A DNA stretch of 8,751 nucleotides, from contig JALOMX010000061.1 of the NCBI GenBank assembly GCA_025455245.1, forward strand, positions 1 through 8,751, given 5' to 3'. Below, one piece after another: positions 1-7,862 of this stretch. The number at the start of each line of letters is the position of its first letter. The first letter of the stretch is position 1. This DNA is from Chitinophagaceae bacterium (GTDB lineage Bacteria > Bacteroidota > Bacteroidia > Chitinophagales > Chitinophagaceae). The position numbers were made by a program, and so were the translations under genes. The notes under the pieces are model-generated. The model did no database searches and was not told the DNA's origin. It saw only the letters and a list, made by a program, of their open reading frames with translations.

Positions 1-1091
1 AACATATCCATAGGGATATAATTGGCACCTTTCATAAATACAGGACGACCATTTAATTCGATGTATAAACTTTTACCGTTTTTATCAGGTCCATGTACCA
101 CCCGTAAAGTTCTGATTCCTGTTTGTATTTCTTTTTCTGATTCTATTTTTTCCTTTGATTTTATCGTAGCATTAAACCGGTATAGGTTTGCTTCGCCCAA
201 GCCATTACTCCACCAAAGCCTTGGATTTTTTATGGAGAAATTAAAGCTGATATCGTTCCATCCTTTTTTTAATAAAATCCTTTGTTGATGCACTTCCTGC
301 TCTTCAGTCGAAAGCATTATATCGACGTTGTTTTCACTATCTGAAAATACTTCCATTCGGGCATGCATGCCTGCTTCCGCTTTTGAAATGGACTGCGTAC
401 TGATTTGAAGCCCATCCAGATGAATTTCATTAAATGCTTCTATGCTAATGGGTTTCCAAATGCCTGCTGTAATAAACCTTGGCCCCCAATCCCATCCAAA
501 ATGATAACCCGCCTTACGGACAAATATGCTGATCATACTGTCCGCTATCGTTTGATCATTATTGGCATATTGAAACAATGGAATGGGATAGCTTTCCTTC
601 AGCGCCATACCATTTTTGAATACTGAATGAAAAAATATGTGCAGAATATTGTCCTTCGGTTTAAGTTTATCCTTGCAGGCAATCTTCCATGTACGATGCA
701 TATTGTCTGCATCCAATATTCTTTCTCCATTCAGGAAAACATCTGCATACGTATCCAACCCTTCAAGTACAAGATTCAGGTATTTGTTTTTCAGCATATC
801 GGCCGAAAGGTCAAACCGTGTTCTGTATTCCCAGTCTTTTTCACCAATCCATTGTTGTTTTGATTCGTTGGTTCTAAAGTACGGGTCCTCAATTTTCTTG
901 TTTTGGATTAAATCGGTGTGTACACAACCCGGAACGGTTGCGGGCATCCAAACTGTAGTGCCGTTTTGCCTGAACTCCCAGTTCCTTTGTAAATGCATAG
1001 TTTGTTGTTGCGTTCTGCCTTTTATTGAAAACAACAAGATACTCATTCCCAAAAATATCAGGGAACGTAGGGTGAAAATATAGTACAACAT
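1..1091 (-). CDS. GH2 beta-mannosidase, N-terminal part (3' end beyond window)
   Basis: An exo-acting beta-mannosidase that removes mannose from the non-reducing end of beta-1,4-manno-oligosaccharides is the likely product. I translated 363 codons by hand. A hydrophobic stretch at about residues 10-22, following R9, looks like a Sec signal peptide ending near the RTQQQ at 26-30, so a periplasmic or exported enzyme is inferred. Residues about 35-215 are a GH2 sugar-binding domain, about 220-330 an immunoglobulin-like domain, and the TIM barrel starts near 345. Family hallmarks are HFGWDWGPRF (197-206), whose WDW lies near the -1 subsite in GH2 mannosidases of known structure, RLWWSNGLGE (291-300) and MKGANYIP (353-360). 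GH2 mannosidases usually run to over 800 residues; both catalytic glutamates lie beyond the edge. The ATG at 1091-1089 is the first start after an in-frame TGA eight codons upstream, and follows the GH5 stop by 43 bp with no clear Shine-Dalgarno. GH2 family is firm; mannosidase specificity is very likely. Confidence 0.92.
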   Translation of the reverse strand, partial: MLYYIFTLRSLIFLGMSILLFSIKGRTQQQTMHLQRNWEFRQNGTTVWMPATVPGCVHTDLIQNKKIEDPYFRTNESKQQWIGEKDWEYRTRFDLSADMLKNKYLNLVLEGLDTYADVFLNGERILDADNMHRTWKIACKDKLKPKDNILHIFFHSVFKNGMALKESYPIPLFQYANNDQTIADSMISIFVRKAGYHFGWDWGPRFITAGIWKPISIEAFNEIHLDGLQISTQSISKAEAGMHARMEVFSDSENNVDIMLSTEEQEVHQQRILLKKGWNDISFNFSIKNPRLWWSNGLGEANLYRFNATIKSKEKIESEKEIQTGIRTLRVVHGPDKNGKSLYIELNGRPVFMKGANYIPMDM

Positions 1092-1134
1092 AATTGGTTG
1101 TTTGTTATACTGTCATCAATGGGCTACAGTGTGG

Positions 1135-3855
1135 TTACCTTTTTATAAGTTTATCACTTTTTCTGATCATGCCTTTATCATCATACAGGGTATAATAATA
1201 AAGACCGTTTGGTAATCCTGTTAGTTGTACCTGCTCATTTACTTTGGTATTTTGCACCGGAATTTGCAATGAAAGTACCGCCTGACCGATGTTGTTATGT
1301 ACCTGAAACTTTAATGAAACAATATCCTGCAAGTCATTTGCCAGTAAATGAATAGTGTTACCTGCCGGATTGGGGTAAATCCGAAAACCTGTTTCGTTTG
1401 ATGATGGTTGAATAAGAATAACATCCGAGTATTGTTTGCTGCCGTCTCTGTCAGTAATTTTTAAGCGGTAAAAGTTTTTTCCCGCTATTCTGTTTGCATC
1501 ATAAAACGTGTGATTACCCCGATAATCATTGGCTGCGGCCTGCAACATTCCGATTGATGAAAATTCATATCCGTTTGCACTGCGTTCAACCATTATCTTC
1601 TCTACGTTTTCGGATGCCGCAATTTGTATGAATAAAGTATTTTGATGTTTTTCATAAATGCCTTTAAAGGAGGCAAGCCTGATAGGCAGGGTAGTGGCTT
1701 CATTTGCCATGAAAGCCAGGTCCCATGCTACATTGGGAATGGGCACAGTAAGGGTACCATTCACTACCTGTATGTTTGAGGATTGGGTAACGGTACCATC
1801 TATACATTCAAACCATTTTACTTCATAATTACCATTGGCCATATCAGGGACAGATATGGATGCACCTGTTATGACCGGTGGTGCTGGTTTTCCGGGGCCG
1901 GCATCAATCCAGTTGTATCGCTTGTTATGCACCCATCCGGCTACTCTTTTTTTATCGGCACTTTTTAAAAGATAGGTATTGAGTGGCTTACCCAGGTTGG
2001 TAAAGGTGTAGCTTGAAACGGTGTACCAGTCACCGCCGGCATTGTCAACTTTAATGGTATGCGTACCTGCCGGAACCTGGATGGTGTATGTGGTATTTGC
2101 TGTTGCAAGATTGTTCAGCACTTCGTTACCATTTAGTAATATCTGAACACGTTGTGCATTACAAAACGTTGAGATGTCATTGCCTGTGCGTACCCTGAAT
2201 TCGCCGGAAGCGGGATACGTTACTGAAAAAGTTGGCGAGTTTTTTTCATTGGCCTTGCATTGCGTGCCGTACATATACGTGCTGAGGCTTGACGCAGAAG
2301 GTGTCATTACTCCATCTGCATTTATGGTAAAACTGTTGGCCGGTGGCTTGCCCCATCCGGCACCCGGTGAAATGGATAAATCAGAACTGCCTCCACCTGT
2401 AACTGAACCTGAAACAGGCTTATAATTGGCTGCCTGCAGCGGAAGTTGATTGGCCAGGATCGCGGGTGCTTTGTAATGATAATACAGATTTTGTGGCGCT
2501 ATATACGTATCCCACCACCAGGTAGCTCCTGTACCCATGCCCCCACTGAACAGGGTAGCCCACAGGCTGTTATGAATATGAATGCCATTGGGATCGATGG
2601 ATGATAAATTTGATTGGGATGTGTTTATGCCAAATTCGCCTGTATAGGTTGGCTTGGAGAATTGATTGAGATAACTTTGAACGCCATTGACCAAAACTGT
2701 TTCGACATTGGCTGAACCATTGTAGTAATGTGTTTGGGTGAAATCTATTTCGGGAAGGTTCCATGTATTCGGGTCTTCATTATCATGGGCATAGCTTGTC
2801 GTTACCAAATGTTTGAAGGGATCTTTTTGTTTCAGGTAAGCGGCCATTTCCTGGTGCCAGTCTTTAATCTGATTTTTATAGGTTTGAAAATTATCGGTCC
2901 ATTCCACTTCATTGAATAACTCCCAGCTCATGATGTTGCGTGAATAACCCCAGCGGGCTATGATGTAGCGTAACCTGTTTTTATGCAAAGCTTTGGCTGT
3001 ACTGTTTATAAAATAATCCCAGGTATTTACGCAAGGCCCGCCATTGGTTGATTTGTAAGGGTTCTCATTCCAGTTGGGATTTACCGTACTGGAAACCATG
3101 CCATGATGATTAATGCAAAGCATCATATAAATATCTTTTGCTTCGCATTCTTCCAGGAGTTTATCGGTGTAAAAAGAATTTACCTGGCTGTAGCGTTTAA
3201 GGCCATTATAAGGAGTGCCGCTCCATTCAATACCAAGCCCCCATGCACATTGCCATAGCCTTATAAAGTTTGCGCCGTTTTCCGATAGGCGGTCGGTCCA
3301 GGTTTTGTAATTGAGGTATTTATTGTTTTGCTGCCACGATAAATTTTGCCCAACGATCACATATTGCTGTCCATTATCGAAGTTGAGATAATTTGTACTG
3401 TTTTTTCGTACAAATCCCTTTGCTGAAGATGCCTGCGATTGAAAGCTGAATCCATCAGCATTGGCAGTTCCTTGTGTATTTGTACATGTAACCCTATAAG
3501 TGTATGTGCCCAATTCAGATGGGGCATATCTTACCATAAACTGCGATACTCCGGTAGGGGTGATATTCCCGGTACTTGTGTTTAGGGTATAGTTTTCCAT
3601 AAAGAATCCTTCCATCACTTCCTTCTTTCCTGAAGGTGCTGTAAATTCCGCTGATACTAAAATTTCATCGTAATCGTAGGGATTAGAATAGCCTGCTGTC
3701 AGCGTGATGGCTATTTCAAATTTTTGAAACCTTCCTACAGAGGTAGCAACGGGAGTAACCTGTTGAATTACAGGTGCCTGACTAAATGCCCACTGCAGTC
3801 CGCAAAGCAGTAAAAGAATCAGGTGTACGTGTTTGGTGTAATTATTTAATTTCAT
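1135..3855 (-). CDS. Multidomain DUF5060-GH5 glycoside hydrolase with T9SS sorting domain, probable mannanase
   Basis: A secreted clan GH-A hydrolase of 906 residues, probably cutting beta-mannan at or outside the cell surface. The signal peptide covers about 1-25 (LILLLLCGLQWAFS). Residues about 28-140 match DUF5060 (MVRYAPSELGTYTY). A GH5-type TIM barrel spans about 150-470 with the expected set of residues: R199, H250, N315-E316 (acid/base, in WELFNEVEW), H376 and Y378, E407 (nucleophile, in YTGEFG) and the W446-W448 cluster. Residues about 495-622 look like a carbohydrate-binding beta-sandwich (GTHTIKVDNAGGDW). Residues about 625-717 form another beta-rich module like those behind other GH-A barrels. 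About 722-815 resembles the beta-sandwich that often precedes T9SS tails (VERSANGYEF, NFYRLKITDRDG). The sorting tail is at about 823-906 (FRIYPNPAGN, LPNGLYYYTL). The ATG is fixed by an in-frame TAG two codons upstream. Fold and export are well supported. Mannan specificity rests on neighbours; glucomannan, cellulose or xylan activity is not excluded. Confidence 0.88.
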   Translation of the reverse strand: MKLNNYTKHVHLILLLLCGLQWAFSQAPVIQQVTPVATSVGRFQKFEIAITLTAGYSNPYDYDEILVSAEFTAPSGKKEVMEGFFMENYTLNTSTGNITPTGVSQFMVRYAPSELGTYTYRVTCTNTQGTANADGFSFQSQASSAKGFVRKNSTNYLNFDNGQQYVIVGQNLSWQQNNKYLNYKTWTDRLSENGANFIRLWQCAWGLGIEWSGTPYNGLKRYSQVNSFYTDKLLEECEAKDIYMMLCINHHGMVSSTVNPNWNENPYKSTNGGPCVNTWDYFINSTAKALHKNRLRYIIARWGYSRNIMSWELFNEVEWTDNFQTYKNQIKDWHQEMAAYLKQKDPFKHLVTTSYAHDNEDPNTWNLPEIDFTQTHYYNGSANVETVLVNGVQSYLNQFSKPTYTGEFGINTSQSNLSSIDPNGIHIHNSLWATLFSGGMGTGATWWWDTYIAPQNLYYHYKAPAILANQLPLQAANYKPVSGSVTGGGSSDLSISPGAGWGKPPANSFTINADGVMTPSASSLSTYMYGTQCKANEKNSPTFSVTYPASGEFRVRTGNDISTFCNAQRVQILLNGNEVLNNLATANTTYTIQVPAGTHTIKVDNAGGDWYTVSSYTFTNLGKPLNTYLLKSADKKRVAGWVHNKRYNWIDAGPGKPAPPVITGASISVPDMANGNYEVKWFECIDGTVTQSSNIQVVNGTLTVPIPNVAWDLAFMANEATTLPIRLASFKGIYEKHQNTLFIQIAASENVEKIMVERSANGYEFSSIGMLQAAANDYRGNHTFYDANRIAGKNFYRLKITDRDGSKQYSDVILIQPSSNETGFRIYPNPAGNTIHLLANDLQDIVSLKFQVHNNIGQAVLSLQIPVQNTKVNEQVQLTGLPNGLYYYTLYDDKGMIRKSDKLIKR

Positions 3856-3870
3856 AAGCTAAGCTTTTTG

Positions 3871-3903
3871 TATTTGATTCCGGTACCTGCGCGCTTTCAA
3901 ATA
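3871..3903. repeat. Inverted repeat in the epimerase-GH5 gap
   Basis: Perfect 7-bp arms TATTTGA (3871-3877) and TCAAATA (3897-3903) flank a 19-bp G+C-richer spacer that itself contains the palindromes GGTACC and GCGCGC. It lies in the 72-bp gap between the epimerase stop and the GH5 start, about 16 bp before the GH5 ATG. It could be an operator, an RNA hairpin that sets mRNA stability, or chance. No matching second copy was found by eye. Confidence 0.35.
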
Positions 3904-3927
3904 AGATTACATGATTATATTTCCGTG

Positions 3928-5148
3928 CTAATAATGTTGTAAACGATGTATCAATTCAAGACAAGCCCTTCCGTTATGGTATGGGCATTTCCAGAATCCG
4001 GCAAGATCTTCATTTTCCATGAGACTATAATCTTCGTACACACCCCACTTCCATTCGCCATATTGCGGTAATATCAGGTATTGCTGAATAAATTTCCAGC
4101 TATCCATCAGTCGTTCCAGAAAACTGTTGTCGTCTGAGTTTTGCCAGGCATTCATGAAGCCTACCATAGCTTCCGCCTGTGGCCACCAATGTTTTTCTTT
4201 TACAAGATGTTGGGTGGCATTATCCCATTCGTGCCACATACCACCATCTTTATCTATCCCTTTGGTACTTGCCTCAGCCATCATTATGGCATTCTTTTTG
4301 CTCCATTGTATCCAATCCCTGTCCCCAATGCTTTCTGCGGCTTCCTGCAATAGCCATGAGGCTTCAATATCATGTCCAAAGGATATAAGGTTGTCTTTTC
4401 TCTCCCAATTCTCATCAAAAAAAAGCCCCATGGTATGCGTGGCCGGTTGAATTATTTTATCCCGAAATACCATCAGCAATTGCTTGATCTGATGTTTCAA
4501 TCCGGCATCGGGCCAAACCTTATATAACTGTGCATACCCTTCCAATACATGCAGATGGGTATTCATGGTTTTTTTTTCGTTGGCATCTTTGCTGCTCAGG
4601 CGCAGGTCATCTATTGTTTCCCAGTTTCGGTTGCAGGCTTCTATATAGCCATCTTCCATTGGGTCATAGCATGTTGCTTCCAGTAACTCGTACAGCTCAA
4701 TGGCTTGCTTCAGGGCATGTGCATTACCGGTAAGTTTGTAAAACGCTGAAAGTGCATAAATGCCGAAACCCTGTGCATATACTTGTTTTTTGGTCTCCAA
4801 CGGTTGTCCCTTGGCGTCTACACTCCAGTATATGCCTCCAAAGTCCTGATCGAAAAAGTGGGCATTGAAATATTGGTAAACAGCTTCTGCGGTGGCTGCA
4901 TAGGATGTATTACCTGTTGCCTGTGCAGCTGTTGCAAAAGTCCAGAGAATGCGGGCATACAATACAGCCCCTTTGGGTGCATCCGGAAATTTTTTACCGT
5001 AGTGATCCATTGCACCTATTACGTTCCCTTTTTCTTCGCTCAGCATTTCCCGTGTCCAGAAATTCAGGATGCGTTCAAGTTCCTGCTGCATATCCGGCAG
5101 CAAACCTTTCACATGGGCTGTTATGTCGCAAGTTTCCGTTATTGTCAT
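3928..5148 (-). CDS. Cellobiose/mannobiose 2-epimerase (AGE superfamily)
   Basis: Predicted to convert beta-1,4-mannobiose to 4-O-beta-mannosyl-glucose (and perhaps cellobiose to glucosyl-mannose) by epimerising C2 of the reducing-end sugar in the cytoplasm. The 406-residue length fits cellobiose 2-epimerases, which form an (alpha/alpha)6 barrel; no signal peptide is present. Residues matching the known catalytic set are R66 (LYARILW), H198 and H200 (NTHLHVLEG), H259 and E262 (SFGHDIEASW), W321-W322 and E326 (HWWPQAEAM), and H391 (WKCPYHNGR). The numbers almost coincide with those I recall for the Rhodothermus marinus enzyme (H200, H259, H390). The ATG directly follows the TAA of the GH130 gene in the same frame, so the start is firm and translation is probably coupled. 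The codons for E191-T194 hold a run of nine A; the frame stays open across it. The adjacent phosphorylase argues for mannobiose as the true substrate. A plain N-acylglucosamine 2-epimerase is less likely given the motifs and context. Confidence 0.93.
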   Translation of the reverse strand: MTITETCDITAHVKGLLPDMQQELERILNFWTREMLSEEKGNVIGAMDHYGKKFPDAPKGAVLYARILWTFATAAQATGNTSYAATAEAVYQYFNAHFFDQDFGGIYWSVDAKGQPLETKKQVYAQGFGIYALSAFYKLTGNAHALKQAIELYELLEATCYDPMEDGYIEACNRNWETIDDLRLSSKDANEKKTMNTHLHVLEGYAQLYKVWPDAGLKHQIKQLLMVFRDKIIQPATHTMGLFFDENWERKDNLISFGHDIEASWLLQEAAESIGDRDWIQWSKKNAIMMAEASTKGIDKDGGMWHEWDNATQHLVKEKHWWPQAEAMVGFMNAWQNSDDNSFLERLMDSWKFIQQYLILPQYGEWKWGVYEDYSLMENEDLAGFWKCPYHNGRACLELIHRLQHY

Positions 5149-5151
5149 TTA
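5146..5151 (-). other. Stop-start junction TAA-ATG between GH130 and epimerase
   Basis: On the minus strand the GH130 stop TAA (5151-5149) is followed with no spacer by the epimerase ATG (5148-5146), in the same reading frame. Ribosomes finishing the first gene are placed to start the second, so the two proteins are probably made in linked amounts. Confidence 0.8.
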
Positions 5152-6384
5152 TAAATCAGTTACCAGATGTGTTACACTATCTTCGGGGGCTTCCGCAGCA
5201 AGCACCGCTTCATTTCTTTCAATTATATGCAAAATGGTTTCAACAGAAGCTGCAGAACGTAAACCATCGGGCGGCGTGTTCATTACATAATCGCAAAGCC
5301 TGTCAATGCTGCTTACAGCTACATGCATACGGGTATCGCTTGACGCATAGTAAATCAGTACTTTTCCAAAATCATCCACAATCCATCCATTGCTGAAAAG
5401 TACATTCGAAACATCACCAATGCGTTCATCTTTTTCCGGTGCCATAAAGTACCCTCCCGGTTTAAAAATGACATTTCCCGGATTTTCAAGATCTGTCATA
5501 AAAAGGTACAAAACATATCGTAGCCCGGCAGCCGTATTGCGAACACCATGCGCAAGGTGAAGCCAACCGTAAGCGGTTTTAATGGGTGCAGGGCCCAATC
5601 CGTTTTTCATTTCGTACACGGTATGGTACTGTTTTGGATCCAATATAAATTCTTCATTTATCACCGCTCCTTCCATGGTATCTGCAAAACCAAAGCCAAT
5701 ACCACCGCCTTTTCCGGCCTCAATAAATCCATCCTGCGGTCTTGTGTAAAACATATACTTTCCATCCACAAATTCCGGATGAAGCACCACGTTTCGTTGC
5801 TGAGGCGAAGGTGTTTTTAAATCGGGCAGCCTTTGCCAATCAATCATATTTTTAGTGCGTGCAATACCACATTGGGCCACCGCCATAGATTGATCAAAAG
5901 GTGGGGCATTCGGGTCCTTTCTTTCTGTACAGAAAAGGCCGTAAATCCAGCCATCTTCATGGGCAACCAGCCTCATGTCATAAATGTTGGTATCGGGGTT
6001 CTCCGTTTCGGGCATTACGATTGGCGTATGCCAGAATTGAAACTGATCAATTCCGGTATCGCTTTCCGCTACGGCAAAAAATGATTTACGGTCATTGCCT
6101 TCCACCCTTGCCATCAGCAGGTATTTTCCATTCCATTTTATGGCGCCGGCATTCAATACTGCATTAATGCCAAATCGCTCCATAAGGTATGGATTGGTTC
6201 GGAAGTTCAGATCATAGCGCCAGTGTAGCGGTGCATGTGCGGCAGTCAGTACAGGGTTTATATATCGTTCATACACGCCATTGCCTAAACTTTCTTTTCT
6301 GTTTACTTTTTTTATCAGTTCGCATTGAGCTTCCTTCAGTTGCTTCAATCTTTTTTTGAATTGATTTTCCATATAATCATTCAT
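5149..6384 (-). CDS. GH130 4-O-beta-mannosyl-glucose phosphorylase
   Basis: Predicted to split mannosyl-beta-1,4-glucose with inorganic phosphate, giving alpha-mannose-1-phosphate and glucose in the cytoplasm (EC 2.4.1.281). The 411-residue protein has no signal peptide and reads as a five-bladed beta-propeller of family GH130, closest by eye to subfamily 1. The general acid is probably D136 in NIYDMRL; the neighbourhood HEDGWIYG (142-149) and FCTERKDP (151-158) is typical of the mannosylglucose enzymes. R93 in ARVEG, the stretch [10 protein letters not shown] (261-270), LAHGVRN (277-283) and [11 protein letters not shown] (348-358) are the expected substrate- and phosphate-site segments. A charged N-terminal helix covers about 5-30. 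The ATG overlaps the symporter stop by one base; M5 is a possible alternative start. Family is certain. The disaccharide enzyme is preferred over the mannooligosaccharide phosphorylase of subfamily 2, which is usually shorter (about 330 residues), but other mannoside acceptors remain possible. Confidence 0.93.
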   Translation of the reverse strand: MNDYMENQFKKRLKQLKEAQCELIKKVNRKESLGNGVYERYINPVLTAAHAPLHWRYDLNFRTNPYLMERFGINAVLNAGAIKWNGKYLLMARVEGNDRKSFFAVAESDTGIDQFQFWHTPIVMPETENPDTNIYDMRLVAHEDGWIYGLFCTERKDPNAPPFDQSMAVAQCGIARTKNMIDWQRLPDLKTPSPQQRNVVLHPEFVDGKYMFYTRPQDGFIEAGKGGGIGFGFADTMEGAVINEEFILDPKQYHTVYEMKNGLGPAPIKTAYGWLHLAHGVRNTAAGLRYVLYLFMTDLENPGNVIFKPGGYFMAPEKDERIGDVSNVLFSNGWIVDDFGKVLIYYASSDTRMHVAVSSIDRLCDYVMNTPPDGLRSAASVETILHIIERNEAVLAAEAPEDSVTHLVTDL

Positions 6385-6386
6385 TA
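6382..6386 (-). other. TAATG overlap between symporter and GH130 genes
   Basis: The symporter stop TAA (6386-6384) and the GH130 start ATG (6384-6382) share one A on the minus strand. Such overlaps usually mean stop-restart translation. It supports the ATG chosen for GH130 and cotranscription of the two genes. Confidence 0.8.
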
Positions 6387-7802
6387 AACATGATTTAATA
6401 TCGTTGTATCGTGTTGCGTTCTTTTCGTATTCAAATCATTTACTATTCGTTGAACCTTTTCCTCGCTAAGGGGATAGAGCAGGATAAAGATTGCGGAGAG
6501 TGCGGCGCCTGCTGCCGGTAATAAACTCAGCATGAGCCTGATACCGCCCTGTGTAGTTGCTTCCTGCACGGTATTTGCTTCAAATCCGTAAAAACCCAAC
6601 AGCCAGCCTGTAGCAGCTCCACCAATGGTCCATCCAAATTTTTGGGCCATGGATGAAGATGAGAAAATAAGACCGGTTGCCCTTCGGCCTGTTTGCCATT
6701 CGCTATAGTCGGCTATATCGGCATACATGGACCACAGCAAAGGGAAAATGCTGCCTGCACAAATACTGATGCATATTTGTAATGCCATCATCCATATGAT
6801 ATTGTCTTTTCCGGGCAGATAAAAAATGATGCTCAAAACAGCTGCAAGGGTCATTGCCAGAAAGAAGGTGGTTTTCTTTCCAATTTTGTTGGCAACAGGA
6901 GTAGCGGCTATTACACCAATTATGTTGCTTGCCTGTCCCAACAGCAAGTACACGGTAACCAGCGTAAGAGAATCAGGTATATAGGAAGGCTTTACGGCGT
7001 CGTTGCCATTTTCTCCTACAAAATATTTGAAGTAATATACCGCGGCGCCATCACGAATGGAGTTGAAGATAAGTGCCGCCACACCAGCACACAGCAATAT
7101 CCACCAGGGTTTGTTTTTAAACAGATCTGTAAGGTCATCTTTCAGCTTATGCGATTGATCCTGAATGGGCTTAATTCTTTCTTTGGTCAGATAAAAGCAA
7201 CCCCAGAAAAATAAGGTACTGATCAGTGCAAAAACGATCATGGCATAGGTCCATGCCATTTGAACGGAATTGCTTTTGGAAAAGAAATGCACCAAAGGAT
7301 CAATAAGCCAGAGTGATAGCAAACTGCCCCCAAATGCAAATACCATCCGGTAGGATGAAAGTGCTGTGCGTTGTTTTCCATCAGGTGACATTACACCGAG
7401 TAATGATGCGTAAGGAACATTGATGAGTGAGTAAGCCATCATCATGAGTGAATAAGTAATGTAAGCATATACCAGTTTGCCTCCGGCAGATAATGCAGGC
7501 GTGTAAAAGGTAAGAATGCCAATAAGCCCAAATGGAATAGCCATCCAGAATAAATATGGTCTGAACTTACCCCATTTGCTATTGGTGCGGTCGGCCATTA
7601 CCCCTACCACCGGGTCGAAGAGTGAATCCCACACACGGGTTATGAGAAACATGGTGCCTGCTGCTGCTGCCGTAATGCCAAATACATCGGTGTAGAAATA
7701 CAACAGGTACATGCCAAATATTTTCCAGTACATGGAAGATGCTGCATCACCAAGGCCATAGCCTATTTTTTCTTTTAGTATTATGGAACCTGTTTCTGTC
7801 AT
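6384..7802 (-). CDS. GPH-family (MFS) sugar:cation symporter, probable mannobiose permease
   Basis: An inner-membrane permease of 472 residues belonging to the glycoside-pentoside-hexuronide:cation symporters (relatives of MelB), predicted to bring mannobiose or mannosyl-glucose into the cytoplasm with Na+ or H+. About twelve hydrophobic segments can be followed. GPH hallmarks are the N-terminal [12 protein letters not shown] (15-26); D59 and D63 in [12 protein letters not shown], at the positions of the MelB cation site; the loop [14 protein letters not shown] (70-83); [14 protein letters not shown] (125-138) after helix 4; and [19 protein letters not shown] (359-377) in the C-terminal half. 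Charged residues 206-231 fit the central cytoplasmic loop. The ATG lies four codons after an in-frame TAA, so the start is firm. It sits 60 bp downstream of the GH26 gene and overlaps GH130 by one base, and the phosphorylase and epimerase that follow would use its cargo. The exact sugar is inferred from neighbours only. Confidence 0.92.
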   Translation of the reverse strand: MTETGSIILKEKIGYGLGDAASSMYWKIFGMYLLYFYTDVFGITAAAAGTMFLITRVWDSLFDPVVGVMADRTNSKWGKFRPYLFWMAIPFGLIGILTFYTPALSAGGKLVYAYITYSLMMMAYSLINVPYASLLGVMSPDGKQRTALSSYRMVFAFGGSLLSLWLIDPLVHFFSKSNSVQMAWTYAMIVFALISTLFFWGCFYLTKERIKPIQDQSHKLKDDLTDLFKNKPWWILLCAGVAALIFNSIRDGAAVYYFKYFVGENGNDAVKPSYIPDSLTLVTVYLLLGQASNIIGVIAATPVANKIGKKTTFFLAMTLAAVLSIIFYLPGKDNIIWMMALQICISICAGSIFPLLWSMYADIADYSEWQTGRRATGLIFSSSSMAQKFGWTIGGAATGWLLGFYGFEANTVQEATTQGGIRLMLSLLPAAGAALSAIFILLYPLSEEKVQRIVNDLNTKRTQHDTTILNHV

Positions 7803-7820
7803 AATTCGTTTTTAAAATAA

Positions 7821-7842
7821 GCCGGGTGTAGAAACAACCGGC
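7821..7842 (-). promoter_or_regulatory. Stem-loop in the GH26-symporter gap
   Basis: Arms GCCGGGTGT (7821-7829) and ACAACCGGC (7834-7842) pair in eight of nine positions around a 4-nt loop. In the minus-strand transcript the hairpin is followed by TTATTTT and then the symporter ATG about 18 nt further on. It may be a weak terminator or attenuator, or a block to 3' decay that protects the upstream GH26 message. The T tract is interrupted, so full termination is doubtful. Confidence 0.5.
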
Positions 7843-7862
7843 CTTCGACTGCTTGCTTATGA

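Noticed and set aside
637..1083. Plus-strand open frame of 148 codons
   Set aside because: It lies fully antisense to the GH2 mannosidase frame, whose translation shows clear family motifs; the plus-strand product has no recognisable domain.
1092..1134. Promoter or terminator between GH5 and GH2
   Set aside because: The 43-bp gap shows no convincing hairpin with T tract and no Bacteroidota -33/-7 promoter match (TTTG and TAnnTTTG).
1135..3855. Naming the GH5 protein a cellulase
   Set aside because: Automated naming of GH5 barrels often gives cellulase, but every neighbour points to beta-mannan; the sequence alone does not settle the substrate.
3928..5148. N-acylglucosamine (sialic acid pathway) 2-epimerase
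   Set aside because: The length, the H200/H259/H391 set with WKCPYHNGR, and the mannan context fit disaccharide 2-epimerases better.
4905..5396. Plus-strand open frame of 163 codons spanning the epimerase-GH130 junction
   Set aside because: It is antisense to two well-supported enzymes, its translation is low in recognisable structure, and no start signal supports it.
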